Origin: Diphasiastrum complanatum
Lineage: Eukaryota; Streptophyta; Lycopodiopsida; Lycopodiales; Lycopodiaceae
Assembly (NCBI GenBank): GCA_029204225.1
Contig: CM055096.1
Coordinates: 7,115,477-7,179,476, forward strand
Length of the DNA stretch: 64,000 bases
Direction: 5' to 3'
Made by a program: the position numbers and the translations under genes. This document shows, piece after piece, positions 20,048-31,845 of this stretch (positions are counted from its first letter, which is position 1; each line of letters starts with the position of its first letter). The notes below the pieces were generated by a model, which was not told the DNA's origin, did not search any database, and was given only the letters and a program-made list of their open reading frames with translations.

Positions 20048-22295
20048 AATAGAAATCTAACAGTGGGCTGACACTAGATCTTGAAGAATGCAAAGAAATA
20101 ATCGAGATTACAATGCAACTCACAATTGCGAAATGTACAAAATGAATAGTGGACTTGTACGCAACTAGAAAATTGGTCTAGAGATGCACACAAATCAAAT
20201 ATGTAAAAACTATTTTTGTATAATTTACCTTTTACATGTTAACATTGTATTCCTTTATGGCCTCCCTGCATGGTGTGCCCTTTTTGCCAAGTTGTACTTG
20301 GAGTATATTTACAAGGGCTGGCTCTCATAAGCTACTACTCTTGTTTGTAATGAATAGCCGCTACTAGTATTTTATCGTGCCAAGCAATAAAATTGGTTAT
20401 GTTCTTATATATGATTAGATTGAAATGTACATTATGTTGCTAGTGCAAGTAAGCTTTTGCCAAAAAAGGTATGAGCCATTGACTTCATTATAATGATGAA
20501 TGAGCAATTACGTGTCAAAATTTATCATATCTTCGCTTGTAGGTGTGCAAATCACAAATAACATTAAATTAAATCTACTTTCATGAATTATATTTGACCA
20601 TAGCACTATGTTCATAAAAGAAGACAAAATTAATTTGCATAAAAATAGCATAAGTCATGTGCCTGCAACAATTATTTGGACCATATTGGAGTATTTTTTA
20701 GTTCAACATCACCCATTATCCAACAAAAGTTTGGAATGATTCTTTTGAAATGAAAAGACATTTTTCTAATATGGAATATAGTCCTTATACTACATTGATA
20801 CCCTTTGGCTTGCTTGTGATACATTTGCAGCAGCCAATAAGTCTTTAATAACAAAAAAAATATGTATGTACTAAATTAGGTATGGTATTAAATGACCTAA
20901 TTCAAGTTATGACAATACCTTCACATACATGAATACATTCTTTTAAAGCTAAGACTAGAAGAAGTTTATACTGGCAAAGTTTCAACATAGTTAGTGAAAT
21001 TGAGGGGAAACAAACATAGCTAATGCCTAAAAACACATACCCTCTTCGAGAAGGATATAGTTGAATTGATGAATGGATAACACAAAGGGGGGAAATCAGA
21101 TTGCTAGGTATATAATTTGTGATTGTTGAATGAATATTTAAATTCTATGTTATACTAGAAGGAAGTGTTATAATTGTAACTTCTCATTATTATTATGACT
21201 TCTCAATGATTGAGCTTGTAGGTCCAAAACTAGAACTTCAAAGCAAAGTCAAAATATCATCCGTGATCATGATCAACCTTTCAAAAATAACATTTCCTAT
21301 GGTGACCTTGTGAATTGGGATTAACTTATCTCTGAAGTGACATGTGGAGCTAAGTGACTATTGAAAATGATAGAAAACGTATCCAAAATGCTTTTGACAA
21401 CTCATCCACTACCTCTCAAACAATGTTCATATCAAAATGAAAGTGAATAATAAATTGGTGAGATTCCACATGAGCAACATCAAGGGAAAAGAATCAAAGT
21501 TGTATCTATATTAAATCTCATATTATTTTGGTCTACATTATGTGAATGAAAAAGTTAGAAGCTACTTTTAGTGATTGCTAGTAAATAGTACATGGAGATT
21601 TCTTGGACATGTTCCTTGAATATGAAGTGCGTCATTACCCAACTTGTATATGCCATTCTTTCTTAAAAGTTGGTGTTCGAGAAGAAACGAAAAAAGATTG
21701 GTAGTTCTTTGTTATGATATAAAATCTTGGGGCCATTTAACATGGTGTGAAATCATTATCTATGATGAGCACACACACACACACACACTTGGAGAGTAGG
21801 TGTATCGTGCTCGAGTTTGGCTAACCCACTCAGGTTCAATTCTTTGTGATCCCACAGGTTGATAATACCAAGAAGCATTATCTATGATAATAAGCAAAAA
21901 AAATTGTACTATTGCACCATTTTATAGTATGAGATAGGACAAAGGATAACATGTCTAAGAACTTGGCCAAAGATGTGTGGTTTATTACCATTAAGAAATG
22001 AAATGTGGATATTTTGTAAGAACTCATTAGTAGAAAACCCTTTCACTATGTTAAGTGTAACCATCATAAATGCTTTGGTCCACAATACAAGTTGAAACAC
22101 TTATTATGTTGTTCTTGTTTACACCAAGCGTGACTTTGGCTTCAAATTAATCAATTGGTCTTTTCTTTGAAAGACATTTTGATGGCTAGCCTGTATTCTC
22201 TGAAGCAAAAGAACCATCACATATGACAAGGGTTTTCATCTTATGAGTCGAGAAAACTGAGCGTAAGATTTTAAACTTGTTTTTTCTTTTCTAGC
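20048..22295. other. AT-rich intergenic stretch
   Basis: No coding region above chance and no LTR or RNA gene recognised. A (CA)9 microsatellite lies at 21770-21788. Confidence 0.6.
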
Positions 22296-22299
22296 TAGA

Positions 22300-22855
22300 A
22301 ATCTTCCTAGCTACTCCACAAAATGATTTTTACTTTTCTTTGACGACATACAAGCATTAGTCTATCGCATGTGTGGATAAATTTTCAAATAGTCTTGGAG
22401 CTACAAAGGGAGCCTTGTAAATAATTGCAAGTAGGATGCCAATATTTAAGTGGATTTTAGATGCAAAAAGCACTACAATTGATCTATCTGGTCAAGATTT
22501 GCATCTAAAAGAGTAATCTAACATCTAAATAAAAACATTATACTCAAGGAGCATTCAAAAAAGTAAATTTGCAAAGCTCTTCTAGCTACTCCACAAATGA
22601 TTTTTGCTTTTCTATACAAGCATAGGTCTATCACATGTGATTGAGAATATAGATTCAAATAGTTTGGGGGCTATTAAGGGAGCCTTGGAAAATTGCAGGT
22701 AGGATGCCAAAATTAGATGGGATTTGAGATGCAAAAGCATTATTACTGATCTATCTGGTCAAGATTTGCATCTAAATAGAGTTATCTAACATCTAAAGAG
22801 CTAAATGAACATTATACTCAAGGTGCATTAAAAAACGTAAATATGCAAAAGCTCA
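22300..22855. repeat. Two tandem ~275-bp units
   Basis: Both units start near 'ctagctactccacaaa' (22307 and 22582). They then share 'gatctatctggtcaagattt' and 'catctaaa', and end with 'ttatactcaagg' plus a similar tail. Divergence is substantial, with indels. Nothing coding was seen in either. Confidence 0.75.
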
Positions 22856-24088
22856 AACAAGAATCATCACTTGCAAGCTGATCTATCTCATTCTCAATTT
22901 ACCTTATTCATCAAGATATTCCTTGATTCACTCCATCTTAGATCCATCAAAGCTAAGGGTACAGCCTATATGTCTTTTTGTGAAAGTGGTTAAAACAAAT
23001 GAGCAGAGGCATAGGTATTGGACCTTGAAAGCTACTCACCAAGATGGAAGAAGAAACAAGATGCAGAAATCAAAGCAAGCACTACGACACAGTCATTTCC
23101 ATCTACAGAGGTGCAGCTAAGATTAGCTTACTCTGTGGGTAGAATAACATGGAAAGTAAGCCTGAAACTTTCTGTGACAATTATTGATTACCTCTTCTGC
23201 CTTGAAAAAGTCCAGATTGAGGCTTTAGGCAAAATTGCTATCCAGGTTCTAGCTTTGCTATTAAACTTTATGCTCAAGACACTTGATTTCTACTCCCATT
23301 TAGATCATACAAGGGCTATGAATCTGTTATGTAAAAGAATGCTTCTCACTCTCAGGATCTCTTGATTGAGAAAATAGTGTGCATACCTGACTAAGATATG
23401 TTAAGCATGCTGGTATACATTAAAGCAATCAATCTGTTCAAGAACCAGTGTCGTCAAAGCTTCCATGGCTTCATGCACATGTGAATGAATTATAGTTCTA
23501 AAACACTTGTGATGTGACACCCTATCAACACTCTTCATATCAGTGGCAATTACAGAACAACTAGCAGAGGAGTATCTAGCAAACCACACCATAAAAATCC
23601 TGCGTAGAGAAAACTGAAGTTTTCTTCTGTGATAATTGAGGTTAGTCAATCCTATGTTGCAAAGTGAAGAAAAAACTGTTATTTTGATTCATAACCCTCT
23701 TGAATGCAGGGTTTGAAAACTTCTATTGCTCAAACAATGTCTGTTTCAGCAACCTTCACTTTCATCTGACAAGGCATTCTTACTTGGCTGGACGCCCTAG
23801 ATTCCAGAACTATTTACAAAACGCTCTCAGAGTGTTAAATTCTCAAATTAGTAGCAATGCTGCAGCACCACGATTAGCGACTCATACTGAGAGATCAGAT
23901 TGATGGATGCCTTTTTGTTGACAAATAGGAAACTGACTTATGCACCAAGATGATACCATTGCTGCTTCTACATTTGTAGACTTCTCAAGGATATGCCAAA
24001 AGTTACTAATGCTTCTGTATATGACGTCCAAGGGCAAGATTGTTGTTGTTCCACAGAAGGATAGCAACACTATCAAGATGGCTGGTAC
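22856..24088. other. Region downstream of the AFR-like gene
   Basis: Mixed ORFs shorter than 120 codons on both strands with no recognisable family. Part is probably the 3' untranslated region of the minus-strand AFR-like gene whose stop codon is at 24089-24091. No RNA gene or transposon ends seen. Confidence 0.5.
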
Positions 24089-27061
24089 TCAAATACTCAC
24101 TGTCTTCAGTCGCTTCACCGCTTGCATGAACCCAGTAATTGCCTGCACCTCGTCTAATTGCTGCCAGAGATCAGAAAAGCAATCAGTTTGATGGTTACAG
24201 ATCTCTGCATGTTTCCCCAAAAAGCTCTTAACAGGCAAAAAAATATTTCCTAAAACATACCAACAATGATGAATGTCAAAGAAACTCCAAACAGTGATAT
24301 ATATGTCTATACTTGATGGAATGAGAACAGAGCAAAGCTAAGCTCCAGAGAATGGACAAGGTAGCATATGACATTATAACTGGCTATTATTAAGGAAACA
24401 TTTTCAAGCATGATACTTATAAAAGAGCCTTTCATTTCAGGTGAAGCTTGAAAGTTTAGACAAATAACAGAAGCTAAATTGGTGAGATTCCCTTTTGAGA
24501 TGAAAGTTAATCCTCAAAAAAAAATAGTGCATGCATATTACAATAGCAGAAATGCCGTCCTGACAATCTAGAAACAACAATCCTTGCTACCAAGTGCACG
24601 ACTTGCAGTATTGCCAATAGATAATATGCAGGTTTGATTCGTGCTCTCTTTGAGAAGCATCCTTTGACTTAATATATGACGGATACCTGAAGAAATCAGT
24701 CTCTTTGATAGACTACGTTGTATTTTTCAACTCACAAAATGGTACCTCACAAACAGCTTTGAAGTTTGAGTATAAGAATTTTAACAGCTGAAATTAGTTT
24801 TCCAAACTCTATGAGCCAACAATTCCAGTGGGCAATGGCAACGGGAACAGGACTTCATAAAAAAAAAGAATCCCTCACCTCTATTATGACGTTAACACTG
24901 CATAAGCTTTGGTGAACCCTATAAATTATTTCATTTGACTTACTGGAGCTACCACGTAGAAGTATTATCATAGGAAGAGAATGATCTTTGAGCATATTCT
25001 CAGCATAATAAAGATCCTGAGCAATTCTCCTTCAATGAAAGTACTACTTGTACAACAATGCAAAACTGCTGATTACAGAAACGGATCTCTATCAAAATGA
25101 TGTTAAACACAAATTTGTCCTTAAAATTCATGCAAACATTGCGCTGCGTCACTCACCCAACAACCAAAACTACCAGATAAAGGGCAAAGAACTGTTGAAA
25201 CATGCACATTTACAAATAATAAATATGGACCAATCTGAAATAGAAATCCAGTCATGTTCTTTATCCATCATATAAATGGAAGAGGCCCAAGATCAATTTT
25301 ACAAAAGCACATTACTAACAAGATGGACAACGGACACAGGAAAACCCCAAAATTGTAAGAGGTTCAGTCAAAACATCACACGAATGAGTCTGCAAGTGAG
25401 GGGCTCGTGATAAATGTTACTTCATTTGTTGAGCATAAAGAATTTTAGCCATGTAGAATGAAATATATGGAAAATAGATCAATTCAACTGGTTTAATCTG
25501 CTATAAATCCTACAAAAGTCTGAATAAAGGTTCAGGTTGGAGTATATACATGTGACATGAAGTGTCTTCCAACTGAACGCAAAAGCTGCTCTTTGGACGA
25601 ATTTGGTCCTACATCAACCTTCACATCATGAGGTCGACACAACCAGTTAGAAGGGACATACAGTTTTCATCCATAGCAGACACACTATGGCAGTTGTAGA
25701 ACTGTCAAGAATTCAATCTCATAGGATCCTGGATAGCCTAGAAAAGTGGAATATGCATGGTCCTTGTCTTCCAACTAAATTGACCTACCAGCTTGTAATG
25801 TCTTCGGTATCTTTTCAAAGCAGCAGTGTCAAGTTTGCTAAGATCAACCATCTGCATGGTGGAGATTTGAGGAAAAAATAAGATTTATCAATTATTTCTT
25901 TATGCGTCATGCCTGAGGGCTACAACAACAAAAACAAGTGCATGACACAGAAAAGTTCAGCATTCACAATCACCATGATCAAAATTTTGCCATACCGGTA
26001 AATTGGAAGACGGTGGTGACCCTGCCGCCTCTGTGCTCCTTTCAGGCATATGCCTAAAAACAGCTGGTTCTATCCCCTGTGAACTGTCAGCTGCCTTTGA
26101 CAATTGAGCCTCTAGTTTTTGAGGCCGAACTCTTTGTTTCATACTTTTAGGAAAATCTTCTGCCCAAGAAGAATTTAGTTAAAGAGGAAAAAGAGGAATA
26201 ATTATGATAACACCCCACCTTACATTTTAAAAGCCTTAATCAAAAAGCAAAACCAATCAAGTATTTCGATATGCTTTCACTACTAGGGATGTTCCTTACT
26301 GACAGCGTAAGTTATAATAAGAATGAAATGACAAAACATTCGACTAGAAAAATCACAGTAGCAACTATATAATATACGTGCTTTTGGAAATGGTTCATTT
26401 CTACCCACCCATATTATGTGCATTAGCAAAAGGAAATTCGATATCAATGTCTCTATCGCCTTCCTCTTCTTCTTTTTCTTCTGTTTCTCCTTCTTGGCCA
26501 GTGGGTGCTTCAATCACACTGAGTGCATTACGCTGGAGCTTAACCTCCACACCATTTGTCAGAACCTGCGCATGATCAACATGCAAACATTTTGATTACA
26601 GCTCATCAAGCTAAATTCATAGCAATTCAACATCTGTTTTGCCAACAAGTAAGTCCGTGATACATTTGCTTAAAATAGTTTACTAAACTAAGAATTTTAA
26701 CGCATGCATAACATGGAACTAAATCCCCTATTGGTAGTGGAGTTTCAATATTTTAGGGTGAATGGAATATGATGGCTGAGATGGTGAAATTGAAGAGCTG
26801 TGCTAAAAGTAAGCCTACAGGCTAGTTTTCTGAATGCAATGAAAGTATTACCAGCCAGTGCCAGCCACCAAGACCAACAGCCTTCTTCACAACTCCGTGA
26901 AGTCCAACAAGAACAGATTTGGTCCTATTGTTGCCTGTCACGATGACTTTGGTATGGCGAGGCAGCACGGCCAGCTCCTCCTCCCCAGCCTCAACTTCCC
27001 CTTCCCCTTCCAGCATTCCCTCCTGCTCAAACAAACCGAAACCCACCATTACTATTACCAT
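24089..27061 (-). CDS. AFR-like: SAP30-like SIN3/histone deacetylase complex subunit (AFR type), six coding exons
   Basis: Coding exons in transcript order: 27061-26852, 26565-26409, 26159-25996, 25851-25789, 25618-25550, 24160-24089. All are GT-AG with consistent phase (735 nt, 244 aa). The N-terminal module spans the exon 1/2 junction: LPRHTKVIVTGNNRTKS (33-49), then VVKKAVGLGGWHWL, VLTNGVEVKLQRNALSVIEA. An acidic run (EEKEEEEGDRD) and a variable linker follow. The C-terminal SAP30/SIN3-binding-like module (179-240) has VDLSKLDTAALKRYRRHYKL, VDVGPNSSKEQLL, GRHFMSHQLDEV and GFMQAVKRLK. Arabidopsis AFR1/AFR2 (SAP30 function-related) share this architecture and act in nuclear HDAC complexes. 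A TGA stop lies two codons before the chosen ATG (27068-27070). Downstream ATGs at codons 5, 6-region and 16 are alternatives. Exon 1 plus promoter is duplicated at 29.8 kb. The model is strong; the symbol is by homology only. Confidence 0.9.
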
Positions 27062-28410
27062 CCCCCCTCAAATTGCACCAAAAACCCACCATTTCACAGC
27101 ATCAAAAAACAACCCACCGTTTGCATACTCAATCACTCACAAAGCTGCAATAAATCCCAATCACGAATTGAGATCAGCTGTAGCATTGATCCTAGCTGCG
27201 AGGAAAGCGAAGCAAAGGCGAATGAATGGCATTGTACAGCATGCAGCAGAAAAATGCAGTGATGGAAAGAAAGTAGGGGTGATTTTTGCAGGAAATTGAG
27301 AGCAATACCTTGCGGATCTATGGAAAAGCGAGGCTTAGGGGATGAATGGCAATGAGGAAGGGGGCGAGAGCACAGAACAGGCCAGCATAGAGCTTGCGAT
27401 CATCACTACAAACCTCGCAAAACTCTCTCGCTCTCGCTCTCTCTCTCGCTCTCTCTCTCTCGCTCGCTCAGATATAGAGGGAACAGAAACGCGGAGGCAT
27501 TGGTAGCTGGGCTGTTCGATATCCGACACGTGTTGAAGCTTTTCCCGATGGGAACGTGGCGGAATCTGAAGGGCTGTCAGAATATCCGACGGTGGAGAAT
27601 GGAAATAGAAGATTTAGGTGGATTGGAACAGAATTTGAGGTCCGGTTGAAAGGACAGCTGGACGGAGTTTCAGTTGGAGTCGCCGACCGTTTGCCGTCCG
27701 GTCTCAGGGCCACCGGAGGGCCTTTTTTCTTGGCCTCTCTTTGCAAAACATAAAATACTCTTTTGAGTCTTCTGTGTTCATCTGGTCATGGAAGTTTTTA
27801 ACAAGGTTATGGCAAGGATCCGACCAACTTTGCCGAGCATGTTGGAAAGCGAGAAAAAAAAAAAAACAAAGTTGGTCTTGGGATTCGAAAGGAATTAAAA
27901 AAATGCATTTTTTAACTCTTACTCTTGTGAGAAAGACACGTCGGCTTCGAGAGAGTGACCACGACAACTTATCACGATGCAAAGCTCAAAAAAGTTAACT
28001 TGAGGAAAAGAAAAAAGTTAACAATATTTTCAATTGAATTTTTTGTTCTTAAATTAACATCATAGAAAGTGTAATTTCTTGAGACCCGATTTTCTTAGAC
28101 ACACATGACATCACGCTTGGAAATAAAAGACTTCCATCCATGTCACGAGTGACCTGTTTTCTAGTTTTAGTCATTTCGGAGCAGGCACTAAGTGCACTGA
28201 GAGTCGGGACTTGATGTATGTTAGGAAATTAACCATTAGAGAGGGTTGACATAGGTTGGGGATTTAAAGAAAACTAACCATTAGAGAGGGTTGACATCGT
28301 ATCTAATAAGGAGGGCAATCTCACTAGAAGATCACATACTTAGAAGTAAAATGTATCCAAAAAATCACACAATAATGAAACAATCATGAAGGTCTCCCAC
28401 AAACACCAGC
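26813..28410. repeat. Source copy (A) of the duplicated AFR 5' region
   Basis: Runs from 'gcctacag' in AFR intron 1, through exon 1, the CT/GA-rich leader and the upstream region, to 'tcccacaaacaccag'. The same sequence recurs in direct orientation at 29779-31597 and continues at 33669-33787 after an insertion. A copia gag fragment and unassigned sequence (28411-29778) separate the two copies. Confidence 0.9.
27424..27532 (-). promoter_or_regulatory. GA-rich leader tract and G-box upstream of AFR
   Basis: An interrupted (GA)n tract on the gene strand covers 27424-27472. A palindromic ACACGTGT with CACGTG core lies at 27527-27532, about 470 bp before the start codon. GAGA-type tracts and G-boxes are common in plant promoters. 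Both elements survive in the duplicate copy, where the tract has expanded. Confidence 0.45.
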
Positions 28411-28865
28411 TCGGTTTGTGCATCACATAGATTGAACATAAGTCATGTTTGCGAACTATCTTAAATATGCAGATTGGAGAAATGCTCTAACGGGCTAAGG
28501 GTGAGAGTGTGGCAAATGAGTTGCGACACTTCAAATACACTTACCCCAAGGAGGTGGATTTCAATCATGGATCCAAGTCGGATGGCCTGTGTAAAAATCG
28601 CTTTATGTCATATTGCATTTTTGAACCTATCGACGGACAACATTTTTGTTATGCATGCAATGAATTGGTGAAGGTTGCGGTAAATCAAAATAGGATGCAT
28701 CCTTGGATATTTGATGCGACTTTTAGGTTTGTACATGCCAAGAATATTTGATAACTTGGAATCTTTAGATTTCAATTACATTTTGTCAATGGTACGCCAT
28801 TGACAACCCTCACGCTACAACACAAAGTTTGTGTGATTGTTCTCTTTTTGGAGCATAGTAGATAG
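28411..28865 (+). other. Unidentified stretch with an 80-codon ORF
   Basis: The ORF at 28509-28751 (+) contains RHFKYTYPKEVDF and ACNELVKVAVNQNRMHPW. Composition looks protein-like rather than random, but I recognise no family. It sits between the AFR duplication and a copia gag, so a captured or transposon-derived fragment is likely. Confidence 0.35.
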
Positions 28866-29563
28866 CTACATGGTTGCAAAATAGAAGTGTTGGTGTTGCT
28901 TTTTGCTCCCATGTTTGTGCTTGGCAAATAAAACTTTGTCATCACCATTATGATTGAGTGACAATTTGTCCATCCTTAATAGCTTGTTCTCATGCCTTGA
29001 TTCTTCAGCTATTAGCACTCCTTGCAAAGCCTCCAAGGTTGGTAGCTCCTCCTTGATAGCATAGGATTGGACAAGATTCCCATATTCATCCTTCAAGCCA
29101 TTGAGTATGACTTGGACTAGCTCACTTTGTTTGATAGAATCTGCAATACAAGCAAGCTCTCTGTGAATGTCTTTCACTCTCAAAACATAATTAGTGGCAT
29201 TCTCATCACTCTTTGATAACTTTGAAATATTTGATTTTTAATTGTGAGCAACCTAGAGGTATTTTTGATCTCATATATTGCTTTGAGAGTATCTCAAACA
29301 TCCTTGGCCGAAGTACAAGCACCAATCTCTCTCAAAATCTCATTAGAGACATTCATCTTGATATAATGGAGAGCCATCCTAGCTCTCTTCTTATACTTTT
29401 GTACTTCTTGAAGGACTTGAGGCTCCTCCTCAATCCCAAGTACAATGTTCATCACATCTTGGAGTATCAAGATTGACTCCATTCTAACCTTCCAAATAGA
29501 ATAGTTGGAGGTAGATAGTCTTTCACTAGATTCCAATAGGTAGGAACCCGTAGATGCCATGTA
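28866..29563 (-). mobile_element. Copia gag fragment
   Basis: Minus-strand reading from 29560: MASTGSYLLESSERLSTSNY, WKVRMESILILQD, YKKRARMALHYIKMNVSNEI. After a frame break near 29213-29294 it continues as IKQSELVQVILNGLKDEYGN and LPTLEALQGVLIAEESRHEN. It is the same gag family as at 17841. The zinc knuckle and all of pol are absent. The gag leader continues upstream to about 29778, where the duplicated AFR segment starts. Confidence 0.85.
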
Positions 29564-29817
29564 ATAGTGAAGACTCCTTGTGAATTAGACAATAAAGTGT
29601 TGCTTCTCTCTCACTATAGGATCCTTGAAAGGTTTACTACAAACTCCTATGCAAGATCTTGCAACCAAATGTGAGATGGATCTCACTAGCTCTACCAATC
29701 TCTCTCAAACTAGATCAAACTCTCATCAATTGATGGAGTATAGGCAAAGTTTGGGTCAAACTATCTTTGGCACGTGTGGCCTACATGCTAGTTTTCTAAA
29801 TGCAATGAAAGTATTAC

Positions 29818-30022
29818 CAGCCAGTGCTAGCCACCAAGACCAACAGCCTTCTTCACAACTCTGTGAAGTCCAACAACAAAATATTTGGTCCTATTGTTGC
29901 ACGATGACTTTGGTATGGCGAGGCAGCACGGCCAGCTCCTCCTCCCCAGCCTCAACTTCCCCTTCCCCTTCCAGCATTCCCTCCTGCTCAAACAAACCAA
30001 AACCCACCATTACTATTACCAT
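29818..30022 (-). pseudogene. Duplicated AFR exon 1, frameshifted
   Basis: It aligns with AFR exon 1 (26852-27061), including the ATG, the E/G-rich N-terminus and the GT donor after ...WHWL. Its length is 205 instead of 210 nt: a 5-nt deletion near 29896 (ttgttgcacgatg against ttgttgcctgtcacgatg) breaks the frame inside the VTGN segment. No exon 2 lies downstream, since copia gag follows. It can at most make a short truncated peptide or a non-coding transcript from the copied promoter. Confidence 0.88.
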
Positions 30023-30345
30023 CCCCCCTCAATTGCACAGATAATCCACCATTTGCATACTCAATCAATCACTGCAATAAAACCCAATCACAAATTGAGA
30101 TTAGCTGTAGCATTGATCCTAGCTGCGAGGTAAGTGAAGCAAAGGTGAATGAATGGCATTGTAGCATTCAGCAGAAAAATGCAATGATGGAAAGAAAGTA
30201 GGGGGGGGTTTTGCAGGAAATTGAGAGCAATACCTTGCGGATCTATGGAAAAGGAGGCTTAGGGGATGAATGCCCATGAGGAAGAGGGCGAGAGGACAGA
30301 GCAGGGCGACATAGAGCTTGCGATCATCACTACAAACATCACAAA

Positions 30346-30347
30346 TC

Positions 30348-30404
<57 letters not shown>

Positions 30405-30462
30405 TCACATTATTGCTATTTTTTCTCTGAAACCGTAAAGAACCCTAAAATATAGAAAACAA

Positions 30463-30528
<66 letters not shown>
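30346..30528. repeat. Two long CT microsatellites in copy B
   Basis: (CT)n runs at 30346-30401 and 30466-30528 sit where copy A has a short interrupted CT tract (27424-27472). They flank sequence absent from copy A. Confidence 0.95.
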
Positions 30529-30530
<2 letters not shown>

Positions 30531-31597
30531 GATGCAAGCCTCTCCTTTTCTCTCTTGCCCTTTTATACCTTTCTCTCTTTCTAGAAACTTCTCTTTATAT
30601 GAATTTCTAAAGTCACATGTTCTCTCTAGAGATTTCTAAATGCATATGTCATTTTCAAGCATTTCAAATTCACTTCAAATGCCCTTCAAATAACTTTTAG
30701 GGCAAATGTGGACCAAAGTGAATACACAAAACCCTTTTTGTCTATCATTGCCCACATTCTCTCGATATAGAGGGAACAGAAATGCGAGGCATTGGTAGCT
30801 GGGCTGTTCGATATCCGACACGTGTTGAAACTTTTCCCGATGAGAACGTGGCGGAATCTGAAGGGCTGTCAAAATATCCAACGGTGGAGAATGGAAATAA
30901 AAGATTTAGATGGATTGGAACAGAATTTGAGGTCTGAATGAAAGGACAGCTGGACGGAGTTTCAGTTGGAATCGCCGACCATTTGTTGTCCGGTCTCAAG
31001 CCACTGGAGGGCCTTTTTTTATATTAGACTTTGTTTGCCATTTTTTTTGGCCTCTCTTTGCAAAACACAAAATACTCTTTTGAGTCTTTTGTATTCATGT
31101 GGTCATGGTAGTTTTTAACAAGGTTATCTTAAGGATCCGGGACTAACTTTGCGAGCATGTTGGAAAAAAAAAAAAAGCGGGTCTTGGAATTTGAAAGGAA
31201 TTAAAGAAATCGCATTTTTTTAACTCTTACTCTCGTGAGAAAGACACGTTGGCTTCAAGAGAGTGACCGCAACAACTTATCACAATGCAAAGCGCAAAAA
31301 CGTTAACTTGAGAAAAAGAAAAAAGTGCCCAATTTTTTCAGTTAACTTTATGTTCTTAAATTAACATCATAGAAAGTGTAATTTCTTTAGACCCGATTTT
31401 CTTAGACACGCATGACATCATGCTTGGAAATAAAAGACTTCCATCCATGTCACAAGTGACGTGCTTTCTAGTTTTAATCATTTTGGAGCAACACTAAGGT
31501 GCACTAAGAGTAGGGCTTTGATGTATGTTAAGAATTTTACCAATAGAGAGGGTTGACATAGGTTGGGGATTTAAAGAAAACTAACCATTAGAGAGGG

Positions 31598-31763
31598 TGT
31601 TGTGTTGTCTATGTAGCACAGGGTTCAAACGCTGGGAGCGTCGACTTTGCCTTCACCTGAATAGCATGAAGAGAGAGAGAGAGAAGAGAGAAGGGAAAAA
31701 AAGAATGCCTAGGTTGAGAAAGGCTTTGGGGGCTCGAGAATGTACCCAAACCTATTCGGTCCC

Positions 31764-31845
<82 letters not shown>

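Noticed and set aside
22923-24076. Separate small genes downstream of AFR
   Set aside because: ORFs overlap on both strands, are under 120 codons and match no family; 3' untranslated sequence is more likely.
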